This document shows, one piece after another, positions 35,399 to 44,268 of a DNA stretch of 64,000 nucleotides. Numbering within the stretch: position 1 is the first letter of the stretch; the number at the start of each line of letters is the position of its first letter. Under the pieces are notes generated by a model. The model was given only the letters and a program-made list of their open reading frames with translations. It was not told where the DNA came from and did no database searches. Position numbers and translations under genes: made by a program. The stretch spans positions 62,001 through 126,000 of the forward strand of contig NZ_JAKKCM010000001.1 of the NCBI RefSeq assembly GCF_021728395.1. The letters run 5' to 3'. The stretch comes from Vibrio sp. J1-1 (GTDB taxonomy: Bacteria > Pseudomonadota > Gammaproteobacteria > Enterobacterales > Vibrionaceae).

Positions 35399-37270
35399 AT
35401 GAAATTCAGACACAAGGTTGTCACCGCCTCTTCAATTTTGCTGCTAATTACTGTGTCGCTACTGTCGATAGAGCAAGTCATAATGATCAGAGCTCAAACC
35501 AGCGAGCATATCGATTCTAGCGTGCAAGAAATCTTAACTAGCGTAGGGAACACCGTAGAATCAGAGATGTCAGCCAAGAAGGATCTTGCTCGCGCCACAA
35601 CCGAGATCATAGAGCTCGACCCAAACTCACAGGACTATGTTAAGAATATTGTCGAGAAACCAACCCTAAAATCCAGCTTCATCGCAATTGGTTTGGGCTA
35701 CGACCATAACGGAGTGGTTGTCGAAAACGACGATGGTTGGGAGCCAGATGCGACTTACGATCCACGTAAACGTCCTTGGTTTACGGCTGCAAAAAGCAAA
35801 GGTGACCTAGTAGTGACCGCACCGTACGTTGATGTCTCTACAAAAAAAGTGATCATCTCCGTCGGGACGCCAGTTAAAAATAATGGCCAGTTTACAGGCG
35901 CTATGTTTTATGACTTAGCACTCACGACACTTTCCGATTTGGTCAACCAAGTAAACTTGTTTGACGCGGGCTATCTGTTTCTTGTTTCATCAGACGGCAC
36001 CACCATTGCACACCCTGACAGCAAGCTCCATGGCGAGAAAATCAGCAGTTACTTACCGCAAGTAAAACTGGATAGCACAGCTCAAAAGATTGAAATTGAT
36101 GGCAGCCCATACATGGTCAGCTTGGCACATATCCCAAGTGAAGACTGGTATCTGGGTGCGGTGATCGACGAAACCATCGCCTATGCGGATGTGGCCGAGT
36201 TACGTAACAGTGCAATCATCTATTCAGTCATTGCGATTATCGCGTCAATTATTGCGTTAACTCTATTGATTCGCACATTAATGCGCCCGCTTGATACTCT
36301 CAACAACGCGATTAAAGATGTGGCATCAGGAAAAGGCGATCTCACTCAACGTCTGGAAACCAATACCGATCCTGAGTTTTCTGAGCTTGCAAAAAACTTC
36401 AACACCTTTATAGAAAACTTACAACATCAAATCATTGAATCAAAGAGTATTTCTGACCAGATCCTAAGTGGTACGCAAATTACTGCCAAAGGTGCTGAAG
36501 ACTCCGCAAGCGCAATTCAAACTCAGCTACAGGAGCTTGAACAGTTAGCAACGGCCATGCACGAAATGTCTGTAACCGCAACCGAAGTGGCGAACAATGC
36601 TCAAGGCGCCGCAAGTGCAGCGAAAGAAGCGGACCAAGAAACGGTCGAGGGTTCATCAGTCGTACTCGAGTCGACACAAACCATCAACTTACTTTCAGAC
36701 AGTATCGATTTGGCCGTCGAGGAAGTCCATGTTCTTGAATCGGCAACGGCGAACATCGAAACGATCCTTAAAGTGATTAACGATATCGCAGATCAAACTA
36801 ACCTACTCGCGCTTAACGCAGCAATTGAAGCCGCTCGAGCTGGTGAGTCTGGTCGAGGTTTTGCTGTGGTAGCAGATGAAGTACGTACGTTGGCTCAGCG
36901 TACACAAGAGTCTACAACCGAGATTCGCAGTATGATTGAGCAGCTTCAGTCTGGTGCTTCATCCGTTGCTAGCGCCATGCACCAAAGTAAAGGCAGCGCT
37001 GTAGAAGCCGTGGAAAAAGCCGAGTTAGCCAATGACTCATTGCAACGTATTCGAGATGCGATTCAGAGAATTTCTGATATGAACTTACAAATCGCCTCTG
37101 CGGCTGAAGAGCAAAGCTTAGTTGCTGAGGAGATCAACAACAATACTGTAAATATTAAAGACTTGTCGACACAGGTCGCTGAATCCGCAAACCGAACTAA
37201 CGACGCGATGCGAACTCAGCAGGAGGATGTTCGTAAGCAAGACGAAATCCTTAACCGATTTACCGTATAA
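35399..37270 (+). CDS. Methyl-accepting chemotaxis protein with dCache sensor
   Basis: The 623-residue receptor has a helix at about 8-28, a periplasmic dCache/PDC domain of about 240 residues, a second helix ([21 protein letters not shown]), HAMP ([25 protein letters not shown]), and the conserved signalling tip [24 protein letters not shown]. In the sensor, [13 protein letters not shown] and [11 protein letters not shown] are close to the amino-acid-sensing dCache motif (R-x-W-Y ... Y-x-D), with F in place of Y, so an amino-acid-like ligand is plausible. No C-terminal pentapeptide is present, so it needs other receptors for adaptation or uses an alternate route. Confidence 0.92.
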   Translation: MKFRHKVVTASSILLLITVSLLSIEQVIMIRAQTSEHIDSSVQEILTSVGNTVESEMSAKKDLARATTEIIELDPNSQDYVKNIVEKPTLKSSFIAIGLGYDHNGVVVENDDGWEPDATYDPRKRPWFTAAKSKGDLVVTAPYVDVSTKKVIISVGTPVKNNGQFTGAMFYDLALTTLSDLVNQVNLFDAGYLFLVSSDGTTIAHPDSKLHGEKISSYLPQVKLDSTAQKIEIDGSPYMVSLAHIPSEDWYLGAVIDETIAYADVAELRNSAIIYSVIAIIASIIALTLLIRTLMRPLDTLNNAIKDVASGKGDLTQRLETNTDPEFSELAKNFNTFIENLQHQIIESKSISDQILSGTQITAKGAEDSASAIQTQLQELEQLATAMHEMSVTATEVANNAQGAASAAKEADQETVEGSSVVLESTQTINLLSDSIDLAVEEVHVLESATANIETILKVINDIADQTNLLALNAAIEAARAGESGRGFAVVADEVRTLAQRTQESTTEIRSMIEQLQSGASSVASAMHQSKGSAVEAVEKAELANDSLQRIRDAIQRISDMNLQIASAAEEQSLVAEEINNNTVNIKDLSTQVAESANRTNDAMRTQQEDVRKQDEILNRFTV

Positions 37271-37287
37271 ATTAATCCTCATGAACA

Positions 37288-37316
37288 AAAACAGCGAGCA
37301 TAGCTCGCTGTTTTTC
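37288..37316 (+). terminator. Terminator of the chemoreceptor gene
   Basis: A 9-bp stem ACAGCGAGC/GCTCGCTGT is followed by a T-run. It may also work for the convergent His-rich gene. Confidence 0.88.
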
Positions 37317-37341
37317 TTTTCTTCAACGTTATAAGTACTGA

Positions 37342-37704
37342 CTACAGTCTTAAATCAACGTGAACATAACGATCATTCGAACGACGATAATAATAATCAT
37401 CGACTTTTAAATAGGTCAAATTACCAATTTGTATAAAGACACTATTACTTGGAACGCGATCACGGTAATAGTATCGGTGTCTTGGCGGTCTATGCTCAAC
37501 CACAATTACATCTCGATGTTTATGCTTATGTTTGTGTTTATGCTTACGCTTATGGTGGTGACGATCATGGTCATAATCATCGTGGTAGTGATGATGCTCT
37601 CGTTCATAGCGATGCTTATGCTTCGGATCCGCCATCGCGTCGGTACTAAACATGCCTAAAGTCAGCATAACGCCAGCCATGGCAATAGATAATTGTTTTG
37701 ACAC
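37342..37704 (-). CDS. His-rich secreted/periplasmic protein
   Basis: The GTG at 37704 has AGAGGAA five bases before it, and the product MSKQLSIAMAGVMLTLGMFSTDAMA is a signal peptide (first 25 residues split here as MSKQLSIAMAGVML and TLGMFSTDAMA). The mature part of about 95 residues is full of histidine and lysine: YEREHHHYHDDYDHDRHHH, then (KH) repeats, and RPPRHRYYYRD. It ends GNLTYLKVDDYYYRR. It should bind metal ions or act as a metal store in the periplasm. Upstream in-frame starts give non-signal sequence. The C-terminal motif resembles that of the DUF6515-like protein at 40620. Confidence 0.75.
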   Translation of the reverse strand: MSKQLSIAMAGVMLTLGMFSTDAMADPKHKHRYEREHHHYHDDYDHDRHHHKRKHKHKHKHKHRDVIVVEHRPPRHRYYYRDRVPSNSVFIQIGNLTYLKVDDYYYRRSNDRYVHVDLRL

Positions 37705-37876
37705 AACAGTTCCTCTCATCGAAATTAACACTTTAATCCTAGGACACTGCGTTCTACACCATGTCAGACCTCCGCTAAGGTTTTTCACCAAACCGTCAGA
37801 GTTTTCGCCATATATCAGGTTTACGTCAGAACAATTACTTACCTTACCACTGTGGCTAGCATCATTTCAGAACCAA

Positions 37877-37908
37877 TAAAAAAGCCGCGCTGTTTCATCA
37901 GCGCGGCT
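37877..37908 (-). terminator. Terminator of the aromatic amino-acid permease gene
   Basis: A 10-bp stem CAGCGCGGCT pairing with AGCCGCGCTG is followed on the minus strand by T residues. Confidence 0.9.
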
Positions 37909-37932
37909 CTACTAGAATTGCCTTTTAACAGC

Positions 37933-39090
37933 TTACACAGCTTGAGCAACCAGCAAGAAGCAGCCAAACAGGAACATCATGCTCATTCCCATCGCGCCAC
38001 CACCAGCTTCATAAATACTGTTATCTTCAACTGGTACACGACGTACTTTCATCGTCATCGACAGAGGAACAAATACAGCAAGGAATACCAGAATAATACC
38101 TGCATAGCTAAGGATGGCTAAAAAGTGCTCTGGTACAAACACTGCTCCCAATAACGGTAAAATAAACGTCGTGACAAATACCGCTGGCTTACCCGCTTGT
38201 AACAAGTCTGCATTTTGATCGTAAAGGGCCATTGCCACCCCTAAGAACGAGGTCAGTAGCGCCAGACCAGTAAACATAGACAGAATAAACTCCAGGCCAG
38301 AGTACTGCTGACCAAGCACCGCAATCAATTCCGTCACATTTGAGTATTGAGCAAGCTCATGAGGAGGTAGATTGCCCACAACAGCAAGTAGCCATAGCAG
38401 GTAACAAATAAGAGGAATGGTTGAGCCAACAATGATCATGTTACGCAACTGCGTTTTGCTCGCTTCTTTGTTGTAGCTGACCAGAGAAGGAATCACGACC
38501 ATAAAGCCAAAGCTGGTAAATAGCACTGAGCTTGTTTTAATCAGCGCCACTTTGTCTTCGCTCACAACTTCATCCAACCCTTCAAACGTCACGCTTGGCA
38601 TAAGAGCGAAAAGAGTGAGGATAAGAGCGACGATCATACCAATGAACAAGGCGCGGTTAAGCTTATCAACAACACCAGTGCCAGCAGACACGATGATGCC
38701 AACCAAAAGAGTAAAGCCAACTTGGCTTGAAATTGTCGAGACCGGGAGCCCCATCGACGCAGTAACTTTTTGTACCAGATCGCCAGCACCAATAATGTAC
38801 GCCATGAGAAGACAAACAAGCAGGGCATAAAGCAGGCCGTTAGTCACCAATTGGCCACCTTTACCAAGTGTTTCACGTGCAATCGCGTTCATGCTAACGC
38901 CACCACCGACTTTACAGCTCGCTTCAAGAAGAAGCAGTGCCGCATAAGTGGTTCCGGCCCAGATGAACAGCATAAGAAGTGTGCCCCAAAGGAGGCCAAA
39001 TTGAGCGAGCACCATAGGTATAGCAAGCATACCGGCGCCAAGAGCAGTACCTGCAACAATCAGGGAGCTGCCGACAAGTTTAAGATTCAC
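37933..39090 (-). CDS. Aromatic amino-acid permease (HAAAP family, TyrP/Mtr-like)
   Basis: This 385-residue, 11-helix permease has the family start VGSSLIVAGTALGAGMLAIPMVL (read in part as GTALGAGMLAIPMVL), and helix patterns GLLYALLVCLLMAYIIGAG and SFGFMVVIPSLVSYN. HAAAP proteins take up tyrosine, tryptophan or related amino acids with protons. The GTG at 39090 has AGAGG eight bases before it and gives a family-like length; the longer frame to 39204 adds non-family residues. A TyrR-box-like sequence lies far upstream (39529-39546). Substrate cannot be fixed from sequence. Confidence 0.85.
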   Translation of the reverse strand: MNLKLVGSSLIVAGTALGAGMLAIPMVLAQFGLLWGTLLMLFIWAGTTYAALLLLEASCKVGGGVSMNAIARETLGKGGQLVTNGLLYALLVCLLMAYIIGAGDLVQKVTASMGLPVSTISSQVGFTLLVGIIVSAGTGVVDKLNRALFIGMIVALILTLFALMPSVTFEGLDEVVSEDKVALIKTSSVLFTSFGFMVVIPSLVSYNKEASKTQLRNMIIVGSTIPLICYLLWLLAVVGNLPPHELAQYSNVTELIAVLGQQYSGLEFILSMFTGLALLTSFLGVAMALYDQNADLLQAGKPAVFVTTFILPLLGAVFVPEHFLAILSYAGIILVFLAVFVPLSMTMKVRRVPVEDNSIYEAGGGAMGMSMMFLFGCFLLVAQAV

Positions 39091-39528
39091 GGTTAATACC
39101 TCTAAATTCAATCCGTTTTTGTTTCGCCTGCAGTACTCAATCCAAAGTACAAACAACAAAACGTCCCCTACTTGCCAAAATTTGGCTGCAATAACGACGG
39201 CCAAATAGCAATAACACGCATTGGAAAAAGAGAACTTCCTCTAGTTTCATGCGCATCTAGGAGATCATTTTTAGGCGATATTTTGATTGATGGGGACGCC
39301 CGCATTTTGGGTTCGAAGCAAAATAGGTCATCTGAATCATCAATCTCTCATTCGAAATAGAATGAGATTGGTTCGGCGAGATTGTACGGCATAACCAGGA
39401 GAATTGAAAAGTAAAAGGTCAATGTTTCAGCCGTATATTTTAGTCGCAGCATCCAAACACCTAAGATATGTGGTTAAAATAACCAGTAAAGAGATGAATC
39501 TCTGGTATTCCGACGCATGGCTATCGAG

Positions 39529-39546
39529 TGTACATTTTTATTTACA
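39529..39546. promoter_or_regulatory. TyrR-box-like sequence
   Basis: TGTACA-TTTTTA-TTTACA matches the TyrR consensus TGTAAA-N6-TTTACA with one mismatch. It lies about 440 bp upstream of the aromatic permease start. In E. coli tyrP is a TyrR target, so the match is suggestive, but the distance is unusually long. Confidence 0.4.
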
Positions 39547-39686
39547 GATTGGGAGTAGACGTTAAATTCCAATGCCGTAGCCTAGATCAGACAATATCGC
39601 TATTATTCGCTGCGTACCGACATCATTCGGTTCACATACCTCTAAAACACTGAGTTACGGTTCGAAAATTTGGTAACTTGAGTGGC

Positions 39687-39714
39687 GAAATGCTGGGTTT
39701 GGTTCCCCAGCATT
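39687..39714. terminator. Hairpin, possible terminator
   Basis: A 9-bp stem AATGCTGGG/CCCAGCATT lies 60 bases after the end of the 102-residue minus gene. The T-runs on either side are weak, so termination is uncertain. Confidence 0.45.
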
Positions 39715-39773
39715 TACATTTCTTTTGGTATTAAACGAAATCTATACGACACATAACTGTTTGAGTTTATTCA

Positions 39774-40082
39774 TCAGCTTTCGTCTAAGGCCAGTATCAT
39801 ATACGTCAAAGCATGAATTCCCTCATCAGCAATCACTTTTTCGGTTTCGCTCATGCTCTTATAAAGCGTTTGCAATTCTTCTTCGCCAATCGACTCACGA
39901 TGCAAATAAAGTTCCTTGTAGTTCATTAATCGCAACTGGGATTCACGCGTCAACGCCAAAACACCTCTTCCGAATGTCTGCTGTTTGTCAGCAATATCAC
40001 TACGTAACGCATCTAAAATGCGTTGCATTTTGCGAATATCTGTTTCATTCGTGGTCAAATGATAGGACTGATGATTTTCCAT
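39774..40082 (-). CDS. Hypothetical helical protein, divergent from Xre regulator
   Basis: The 102-residue product is charged and mostly helical with heptad-like leucine spacing (RKMQRILDALRSDIADKQQTF, read in part), and no signal or membrane segment. It is arranged head to head with an Xre-type regulator gene over a 142-bp gap with dyads, so the two are probably co-regulated. I do not recognise a family. A partner protein or small regulator is conceivable; a toxin is not indicated by motif. Confidence 0.7.
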   Translation of the reverse strand: MENHQSYHLTTNETDIRKMQRILDALRSDIADKQQTFGRGVLALTRESQLRLMNYKELYLHRESIGEEELQTLYKSMSETEKVIADEGIHALTYMILALDES

Positions 40083-40154
40083 TTTTTATAGCCAACTGAA
40101 ATATATGTATTTTTTAGGTCGCCATTCATATACCTAATTATCAGCAAGATAAAG

Positions 40155-40179
40155 ACCAGCTGGTTAAATTGGTCCACTT
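40155..40179. promoter_or_regulatory. Palindromic operator candidate in Xre/102-residue gap
   Basis: ACCAGCTGGT is a perfect 10-bp palindrome at 40155-40164, and TTGGTC follows at 40170. A second TTGGTC lies near 40191 and a TCCACT motif occurs twice. Such repeats between divergent genes suggest binding by the Xre protein itself. Confidence 0.4.
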
Positions 40180-40224
40180 CTTGCTTACTTTTGGTCAAAA
40201 CAGTCCACTCTGGCTGGAGGATCT

Positions 40225-40554
40225 ATGCATATCGACCCTATTATCGAAGCACTAATCAAAAGACGAAAAGAGATTGGCTTTTCCCGCGAACAAATTGCCA
40301 AAATGGCAGGGATGAGCGTTAAAACCTATCAAAGAATTGAGCGAGGTGAATCCGATCTCAAGCTTTCACAATACCGTTCAATCTTGAGGTCAATGCAGCT
40401 AACTGATCTTGATATCTCTCTCGACGTCAGGGGCGTAGAACATGTGACAGAACATGACCTTGCCTCTATCGCACGCTTACTCTCACCTGAAGCTCAATCC
40501 TTATTAGTACGTCTTTTGTCTCTCATACTCGAGCAACGGAAGAACACTTCCTAA
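40225..40554 (+). CDS. Xre-family helix-turn-helix regulator
   Basis: The 109-residue protein has a Cro/CI-type HTH at residues about 9-60 (RRKEIGFSREQIAKMAGMSV, TYQRIERGESDLKLSQ). A helical C-terminal part of about 45 residues (EHDLASIARLLSPEAQSLLVRLL) is likely for dimer formation. TGGAGG precedes the ATG. It is divergent from the 102-residue gene, with dyads between, so it probably represses its own and that gene. No toxin-like neighbour was recognised. Confidence 0.85.
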   Translation: MHIDPIIEALIKRRKEIGFSREQIAKMAGMSVKTYQRIERGESDLKLSQYRSILRSMQLTDLDISLDVRGVEHVTEHDLASIARLLSPEAQSLLVRLLSLILEQRKNTS

Positions 40555-40619
40555 GCCTGATGCTCTGTTATAATTAGGTATGAGGATATTTGCTCTCCAA
40601 AATGTAACAGAGGCGTTTT

Positions 40620-41366
40620 ATGAAAAGCGGTTTAATTATCAGATGGGTTGTTACAGCCTTGACGTTTTTTCTTATAGGCAGCACCGCTGTGTCGGCTAAG
40701 CCGCACAACGAACCTTCCGTACGCCCAATTATTCAGCCAGGGAATAAGCATCAGACCCGGCCTGTACAACGCCCGGTAGTAAAGCCAACTCATCCACCTT
40801 CTCAGCATAGACCACCAGGCCACCATCGTCCTCCGAATGTTAGCAGACCACCTAGTTATCATCGCCCGCCGAGTTATCACCGACCTCCAGTGGTGATTAG
40901 ACCACCGACACATTACTCGACTTATATTTACGTGCGAAGCGGACATCGTTATCCCCCTTACCGCGGCCATTATTACTACTACCACCGAGACTTAGTTGAT
41001 ATCGCTACCTTCGCGATTTTCGCTGGTATTACTTACGCTATTGTTCAGGATGCTTATTATAAGAAAAGTGGCGATCGCTATGTGTACGTAGAGAGTCCAC
41101 CAGCAGGAAACTACACAGTAATAGATGGAAGCGATGTTGTGAGCTATTCCGGTTCAAATAGTGCAACCGTCACGCAAAGCTCCAGCTCAATTTCAACGAA
41201 CATGTCCTCGAGCAGCCCATTCAAGAAAGGAGAGATTGTTGACTCTCTACCTAGTACAAAGAAAACGGTCGTGGTAAATGGACAAACTTACTTTAAGTAT
41301 CAAAACACCTGGTTCCTCCCTCTACGGGATGAGCGTAAATATGTGGTCGTTGATTCACCGTTGTAG
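40620..41366 (+). CDS. DUF6515-like exported protein, Pro/His-rich
   Basis: The 248-residue protein has a signal peptide (LTFFLIGSTAVSA), then a Pro/His/Arg-rich stretch with RPPxHHRPP-like repeats (about residues 40-95), a tyrosine-rich region (YRGHYYYYHRD), a hydrophobic helix (IATFAIFAGITYAIV) and two small repeats with YKKSGDRYVYVE and NGQTYFKYQNTWF. The last two match DUF6515-type domains (YY...G..Y...PP...V...P..NG..YY). It is a single-gene unit before arsR. Function unknown; surface or cell-wall association is likely. Confidence 0.78.
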   Translation: MKSGLIIRWVVTALTFFLIGSTAVSAKPHNEPSVRPIIQPGNKHQTRPVQRPVVKPTHPPSQHRPPGHHRPPNVSRPPSYHRPPSYHRPPVVIRPPTHYSTYIYVRSGHRYPPYRGHYYYYHRDLVDIATFAIFAGITYAIVQDAYYKKSGDRYVYVESPPAGNYTVIDGSDVVSYSGSNSATVTQSSSSISTNMSSSSPFKKGEIVDSLPSTKKTVVVNGQTYFKYQNTWFLPLRDERKYVVVDSPL

Positions 41367-41398
41367 AGCCTTGCATAACCGACGCGTTCCACGTAAAA

Positions 41399-41420
41399 TT
41401 AATCGCTATTCGACGATTAA
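41399..41420. promoter_or_regulatory. ArsR operator upstream of arsR
   Basis: TTAATCG-N8-CGATTAA is a perfect 7-bp inverted repeat, 18 bases before the arsR start. A near copy lies before acr3. ArsR-type repressors bind such sites and release on arsenite. Confidence 0.75.
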
Positions 41421-41437
41421 CTATAAAAGACCTACCG

Positions 41438-41779
41438 ATGAGTAACAAATGCGGAAACGCGTGCCAGGTTTCTTTTGAAACGACTGAGCAACAACTGAAC
41501 AAAGAAAAAACGTTGGCAGCACAGGCAAAAGCTTTGTCGCACCCTGCCCGTTTACGCATTCTGCATATTCTTCATAAGTTAGACACGATGGACGACTGCC
41601 TGAATAGTGATCTGGTCTCTGAACTGGGGCTTGCTCAATCAACCGTTTCTGAGCACTTGCGAATTCTAAAGCAAGCTGGCTTTATTACGGCAGAGCCTAA
41701 TCCACCAAAAGTTTGCTATCGCATTCAGCGCAAGGCGCTGGATAGTTTTAACTCGGATTTTTCTAACCTTTTCAACTAA
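41438..41779 (+). CDS. arsR: ArsR-family metalloregulator
   Basis: The 113-residue repressor has the winged-helix pattern AKALSHPARLRILHIL, DLVSELGLAQSTVSEHLRILKQAGFI with DNA-contacting helix, and a beta-wing (KVCYRIQRK). Cysteines that may bind As(III) are CGNAC near the N-terminus (residues 5 and 9), C at 51 (DDC) and C in the wing. The location of the trio varies among ArsR types, so the metal is inferred from its neighbour acr3. It lies 75 bp before acr3, with a matching dyad ahead of each gene, so it controls both itself and the exporter. Confidence 0.92.
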   Translation: MSNKCGNACQVSFETTEQQLNKEKTLAAQAKALSHPARLRILHILHKLDTMDDCLNSDLVSELGLAQSTVSEHLRILKQAGFITAEPNPPKVCYRIQRKALDSFNSDFSNLFN

Positions 41780-41822
41780 TCGGTTCTCCCTTAAACGTTA
41801 CGACGAGTAAGAGTAAATCCAA

Positions 41823-41842
41823 TAATCGTATTTCGACGATAA
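41823..41842. promoter_or_regulatory. ArsR operator upstream of acr3
   Basis: TAATCG-TATTTCGA-CGATAA is an inverted repeat with one mismatch at the outer base, the same length and spacing as the site before arsR, 13 bases before the acr3 ATG. Confidence 0.7.
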
Positions 41843-41854
41843 ACGAGAGACACT

Positions 41855-42910
41855 ATGACAACCGAAGTTTTAACTAGTGCTAGTAATAAAATGAGCTTTC
41901 TTGATCGATACCTAACGGTTTGGATCTTTGTCGCTATGGCAATTGGTGTCGGTATCGGTGCCGTTTTCCCACAAGTAGCACAATGGAATGAAACTATGTC
42001 AGTCGGCAGTACCAATATACCACTGGCGATTGGCTTGATCCTGATGATGTATCCACCACTGGCGAAAGTGGACTATGGCTTGTTAGGCACCGTGACAAAA
42101 GACAAAAAAGCCATCACGCTTTCATTGGTAATGAATTGGATTGTGGGTCCAATTCTCATGTTCATCCTTGCACTGACATTCCTTGGCGATCACCCAGGCT
42201 ATATGGTTGGTATTATCCTCATCGGACTTGCTCGTTGCATCGCTATGGTTCTGGTGTGGAACGACATCGGTGGCGGTAACAAAGAGTATGGGGCAGCGTT
42301 GGTTGCTTTGAACAGTGCTTTTCAAATTCTGACTTACAGCGTGATGGCATGGCTGTTTATTACGGTACTGCCACCCTATTTTGGCTATGAAGGTTTCGTC
42401 GTTGATATCTCTATGGGAGATATCGCCGAAAGCGTACTGATTTACCTTGGCATCCCTTTCCTTGCTGGTTTTCTTAGCCGCAAGTGGCTGGTCGCAGCCA
42501 AGGGAGAACAATGGTACAAAGACGAATTCATCCCACGTATTTCACCAATCACCCTAGTGGCGCTACTTGCGACTATCGTGCTGATGTTCAGTCTAAAAGG
42601 TGAAATGATTTTGGAGCTTCCTATGGATGTATTCCGAGTCGCGATTCCACTGGCGATTTACTTCGTATTGATGTTTTTTGTTAGTTTCTTTATCGGTAAA
42701 AAACTCGGTCTTCCATACGACAAAAATGCTTCTATCGCTTTCACCGCAACTGGTAATAACTTCGAACTCGCTATCGCTGTTTCTATCGCGGTGTTTGGTT
42801 TAAATTCAGACCAAGCGTTCGCAGGTGTGATTGGTCCCCTGATTGAGGTGCCAGTTTTAATCGCGTTAGTTAATGTCGCACTCCGAATGAAAGTCAAATA
42901 CACAATCTAA
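41855..42910 (+). CDS. acr3: ACR3-family arsenite efflux permease
   Basis: This 351-residue, ten-helix carrier exports arsenite. The family marks are [20 protein letters not shown], the conserved cysteine in [15 protein letters not shown] (the residue that is essential in characterised Acr3 proteins), [35 protein letters not shown] and the glutamate in GPLIEVPVL. It follows arsR by 75 bp with its own ArsR operator. No arsenate reductase is next to it, so arsC must lie elsewhere if arsenate resistance exists. Confidence 0.94.
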   Translation: MTTEVLTSASNKMSFLDRYLTVWIFVAMAIGVGIGAVFPQVAQWNETMSVGSTNIPLAIGLILMMYPPLAKVDYGLLGTVTKDKKAITLSLVMNWIVGPILMFILALTFLGDHPGYMVGIILIGLARCIAMVLVWNDIGGGNKEYGAALVALNSAFQILTYSVMAWLFITVLPPYFGYEGFVVDISMGDIAESVLIYLGIPFLAGFLSRKWLVAAKGEQWYKDEFIPRISPITLVALLATIVLMFSLKGEMILELPMDVFRVAIPLAIYFVLMFFVSFFIGKKLGLPYDKNASIAFTATGNNFELAIAVSIAVFGLNSDQAFAGVIGPLIEVPVLIALVNVALRMKVKYTI

Positions 42911-43316
42911 TTGCAAAATTTAATCTGATATCACCTAAAACGCCTTCCCTTATTGGAAGGCGTTTAAGTATAGTGAATATGAAACCCGTTGGTTTCCTCC
43001 CCTTACAGAGATTGACTTTTGTGACCACGCAACTCATCTTTAACCCCATTAACTCAACAGTCGATTAACCTCTGACTTACTCACTCACAACACCTACATA
43101 TACATAACAATGAAGTACAAAACTCGATCACGCTCTCGATTCTGCTCGCTGACCACTTCGCAATTCAATCACGAACCTAAGTCTCTCTATTTAAAAAGAA
43201 TAGTTTCTCCATTACATGCTAAGCTGTAGTAAAGCTTGTTCGCTGGCGAACTGTATCCAGTAACTTCAGGGGATCAAGAGAAGTTGTCTAAACGCCTTTC
43301 AGGGAAGCACCGCACT
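42911..43316 (+). other. Intergenic: acr3 terminator and exporter promoter region
   Basis: The first 60 bases hold the acr3 terminator; the rest (to the HlyD-like gene) has no ORF, RNA or recognised operator. AGGGAAG precedes the ATG of the following gene. Confidence 0.4.
42938..42965 (+). terminator. Terminator of acr3
   Basis: An 11-bp stem AAACGCCTTCC/GGAAGGCGTTT with a 6-base loop; the T-run is short but the stem is strong. Confidence 0.8.
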
Positions 43317-44264
43317 ATGAAGCGATTTATCTTTGGCACCTTAATTATTGCTCTACTGACCTCATGTTCAAAAGACAACACACATCAAGCACTCGGAACA
43401 CTTGAGCGTGACCGCGTAACTTTTACTGCAACCTCCAATGAGATCATCCGCGCGCTCCCTGTTAGAGAAGGTAGCCAAGTCAGTGAAGGTGACGTTCTGG
43501 TACAGTTGGATACCAAGAACCAGCAAGCTGTACTCGCCCATACGCTAGCAGAGCAAGCCAAAGCCGAAGCTTATCTGTTGAAGCTCACTAACGGAGAGCG
43601 TCCAGAAGACATCGCTGCCGCCTCGGCAAAAGTCGCAAGAGCAGAAGCACAGCTCACAGAAGCGCAGAAAAGCTATCAACGCACAGCCGAACTGGTAAGA
43701 AAGAAGCTCATTAGCCAATCCGAGAAAGACTCTGCGCTGGCGGCAAGAGACTCAGCCCGGGCCGAGCTGAACTCCGCCAAAGAAGAGTTCAGCAAGCTAA
43801 CTGCCGGGTCTCGACCTGAAGATATTGATCAGGCTAAAGCGGAATTGATGGCTACGAAGGCGGATGTTGCACTTCAAGAACAGAAGCTGGCAGAGCTAAC
43901 CATTACCGCCACGCGTGATGGAACGCTAGATAACTTACCCTACAACCTTGGGGAACGAGTCCCTTTGAATGGCATCGTTGCCGTAATACAAGCGAACAGG
44001 GTCCCCTACGCCCGAGTGTACGTTCCCGCCAAATTCCGTCTTAACTTTGTCCCGGGAAAAACCGTCACAGTTAACGTCGACGGGCTAGATAGTCCTTTGC
44101 AGGGAACCGTGCGTTGGGTGGCCACAGAGCCATCTTTTACGCCTTATTTCGCACTGACAGAGGAAGAACGTTCCCGTCTGATGTATCTGGCTGAAGTCGA
44201 TTTACCTGAGTCGGCAAAGTCGCTGCCTTCTGGTGTTCCAGCCCAAGTTGACCTAGTGGAGTAA
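43317..44264 (+). CDS. HlyD-family periplasmic adaptor lipoprotein of ABC exporter
   Basis: The 315-residue protein is the membrane-fusion subunit of a YbhG/YhiI-type export system. It starts MKRFIFGTLIIALLTSC, a lipoprotein signal (lipobox LTSC), then a biotinyl-lipoyl half (ALPVREGSQVSEGDVLVQLD), a long coiled-coil (about 75-190, with paired NGERPEDIAAA and AGSRPEDIDQA repeats), and a second barrel half (ATRDGTLDNLPYNLGERV). An ATG at 43317 follows AGGGAAG. It is followed directly by an ATPase (4 bp gap) and a permease, so the three form one operon. Confidence 0.9.
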   Translation: MKRFIFGTLIIALLTSCSKDNTHQALGTLERDRVTFTATSNEIIRALPVREGSQVSEGDVLVQLDTKNQQAVLAHTLAEQAKAEAYLLKLTNGERPEDIAAASAKVARAEAQLTEAQKSYQRTAELVRKKLISQSEKDSALAARDSARAELNSAKEEFSKLTAGSRPEDIDQAKAELMATKADVALQEQKLAELTITATRDGTLDNLPYNLGERVPLNGIVAVIQANRVPYARVYVPAKFRLNFVPGKTVTVNVDGLDSPLQGTVRWVATEPSFTPYFALTEEERSRLMYLAEVDLPESAKSLPSGVPAQVDLVE

Positions 44265-44268
44265 TGCC

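Larger units (their letters stand above)
39091..39773. other. Long non-coding region with dyads and TyrR-like box
   Basis: About 680 bp without a supported gene. It holds a TyrR-like box (39529-39546), a palindrome TGGTTAAAATAACCA (39471-39485), a stem CTCATTC/GAATGAG (39348-39365 area) and a hairpin AATGCTGGG/CCCAGCATT (39688-39713) that can end transcripts. The frames here have no ribosome site. A small RNA or long leader of the permease gene is possible but not shown. Confidence 0.4.

Noticed and set aside
37500..37570. Repetitive sequence resembling a CRISPR or microsatellite array
   Set aside because: It is the degenerate codon repeat for the Lys-His run in the His-rich protein; there are no spacers and no cas genes nearby.
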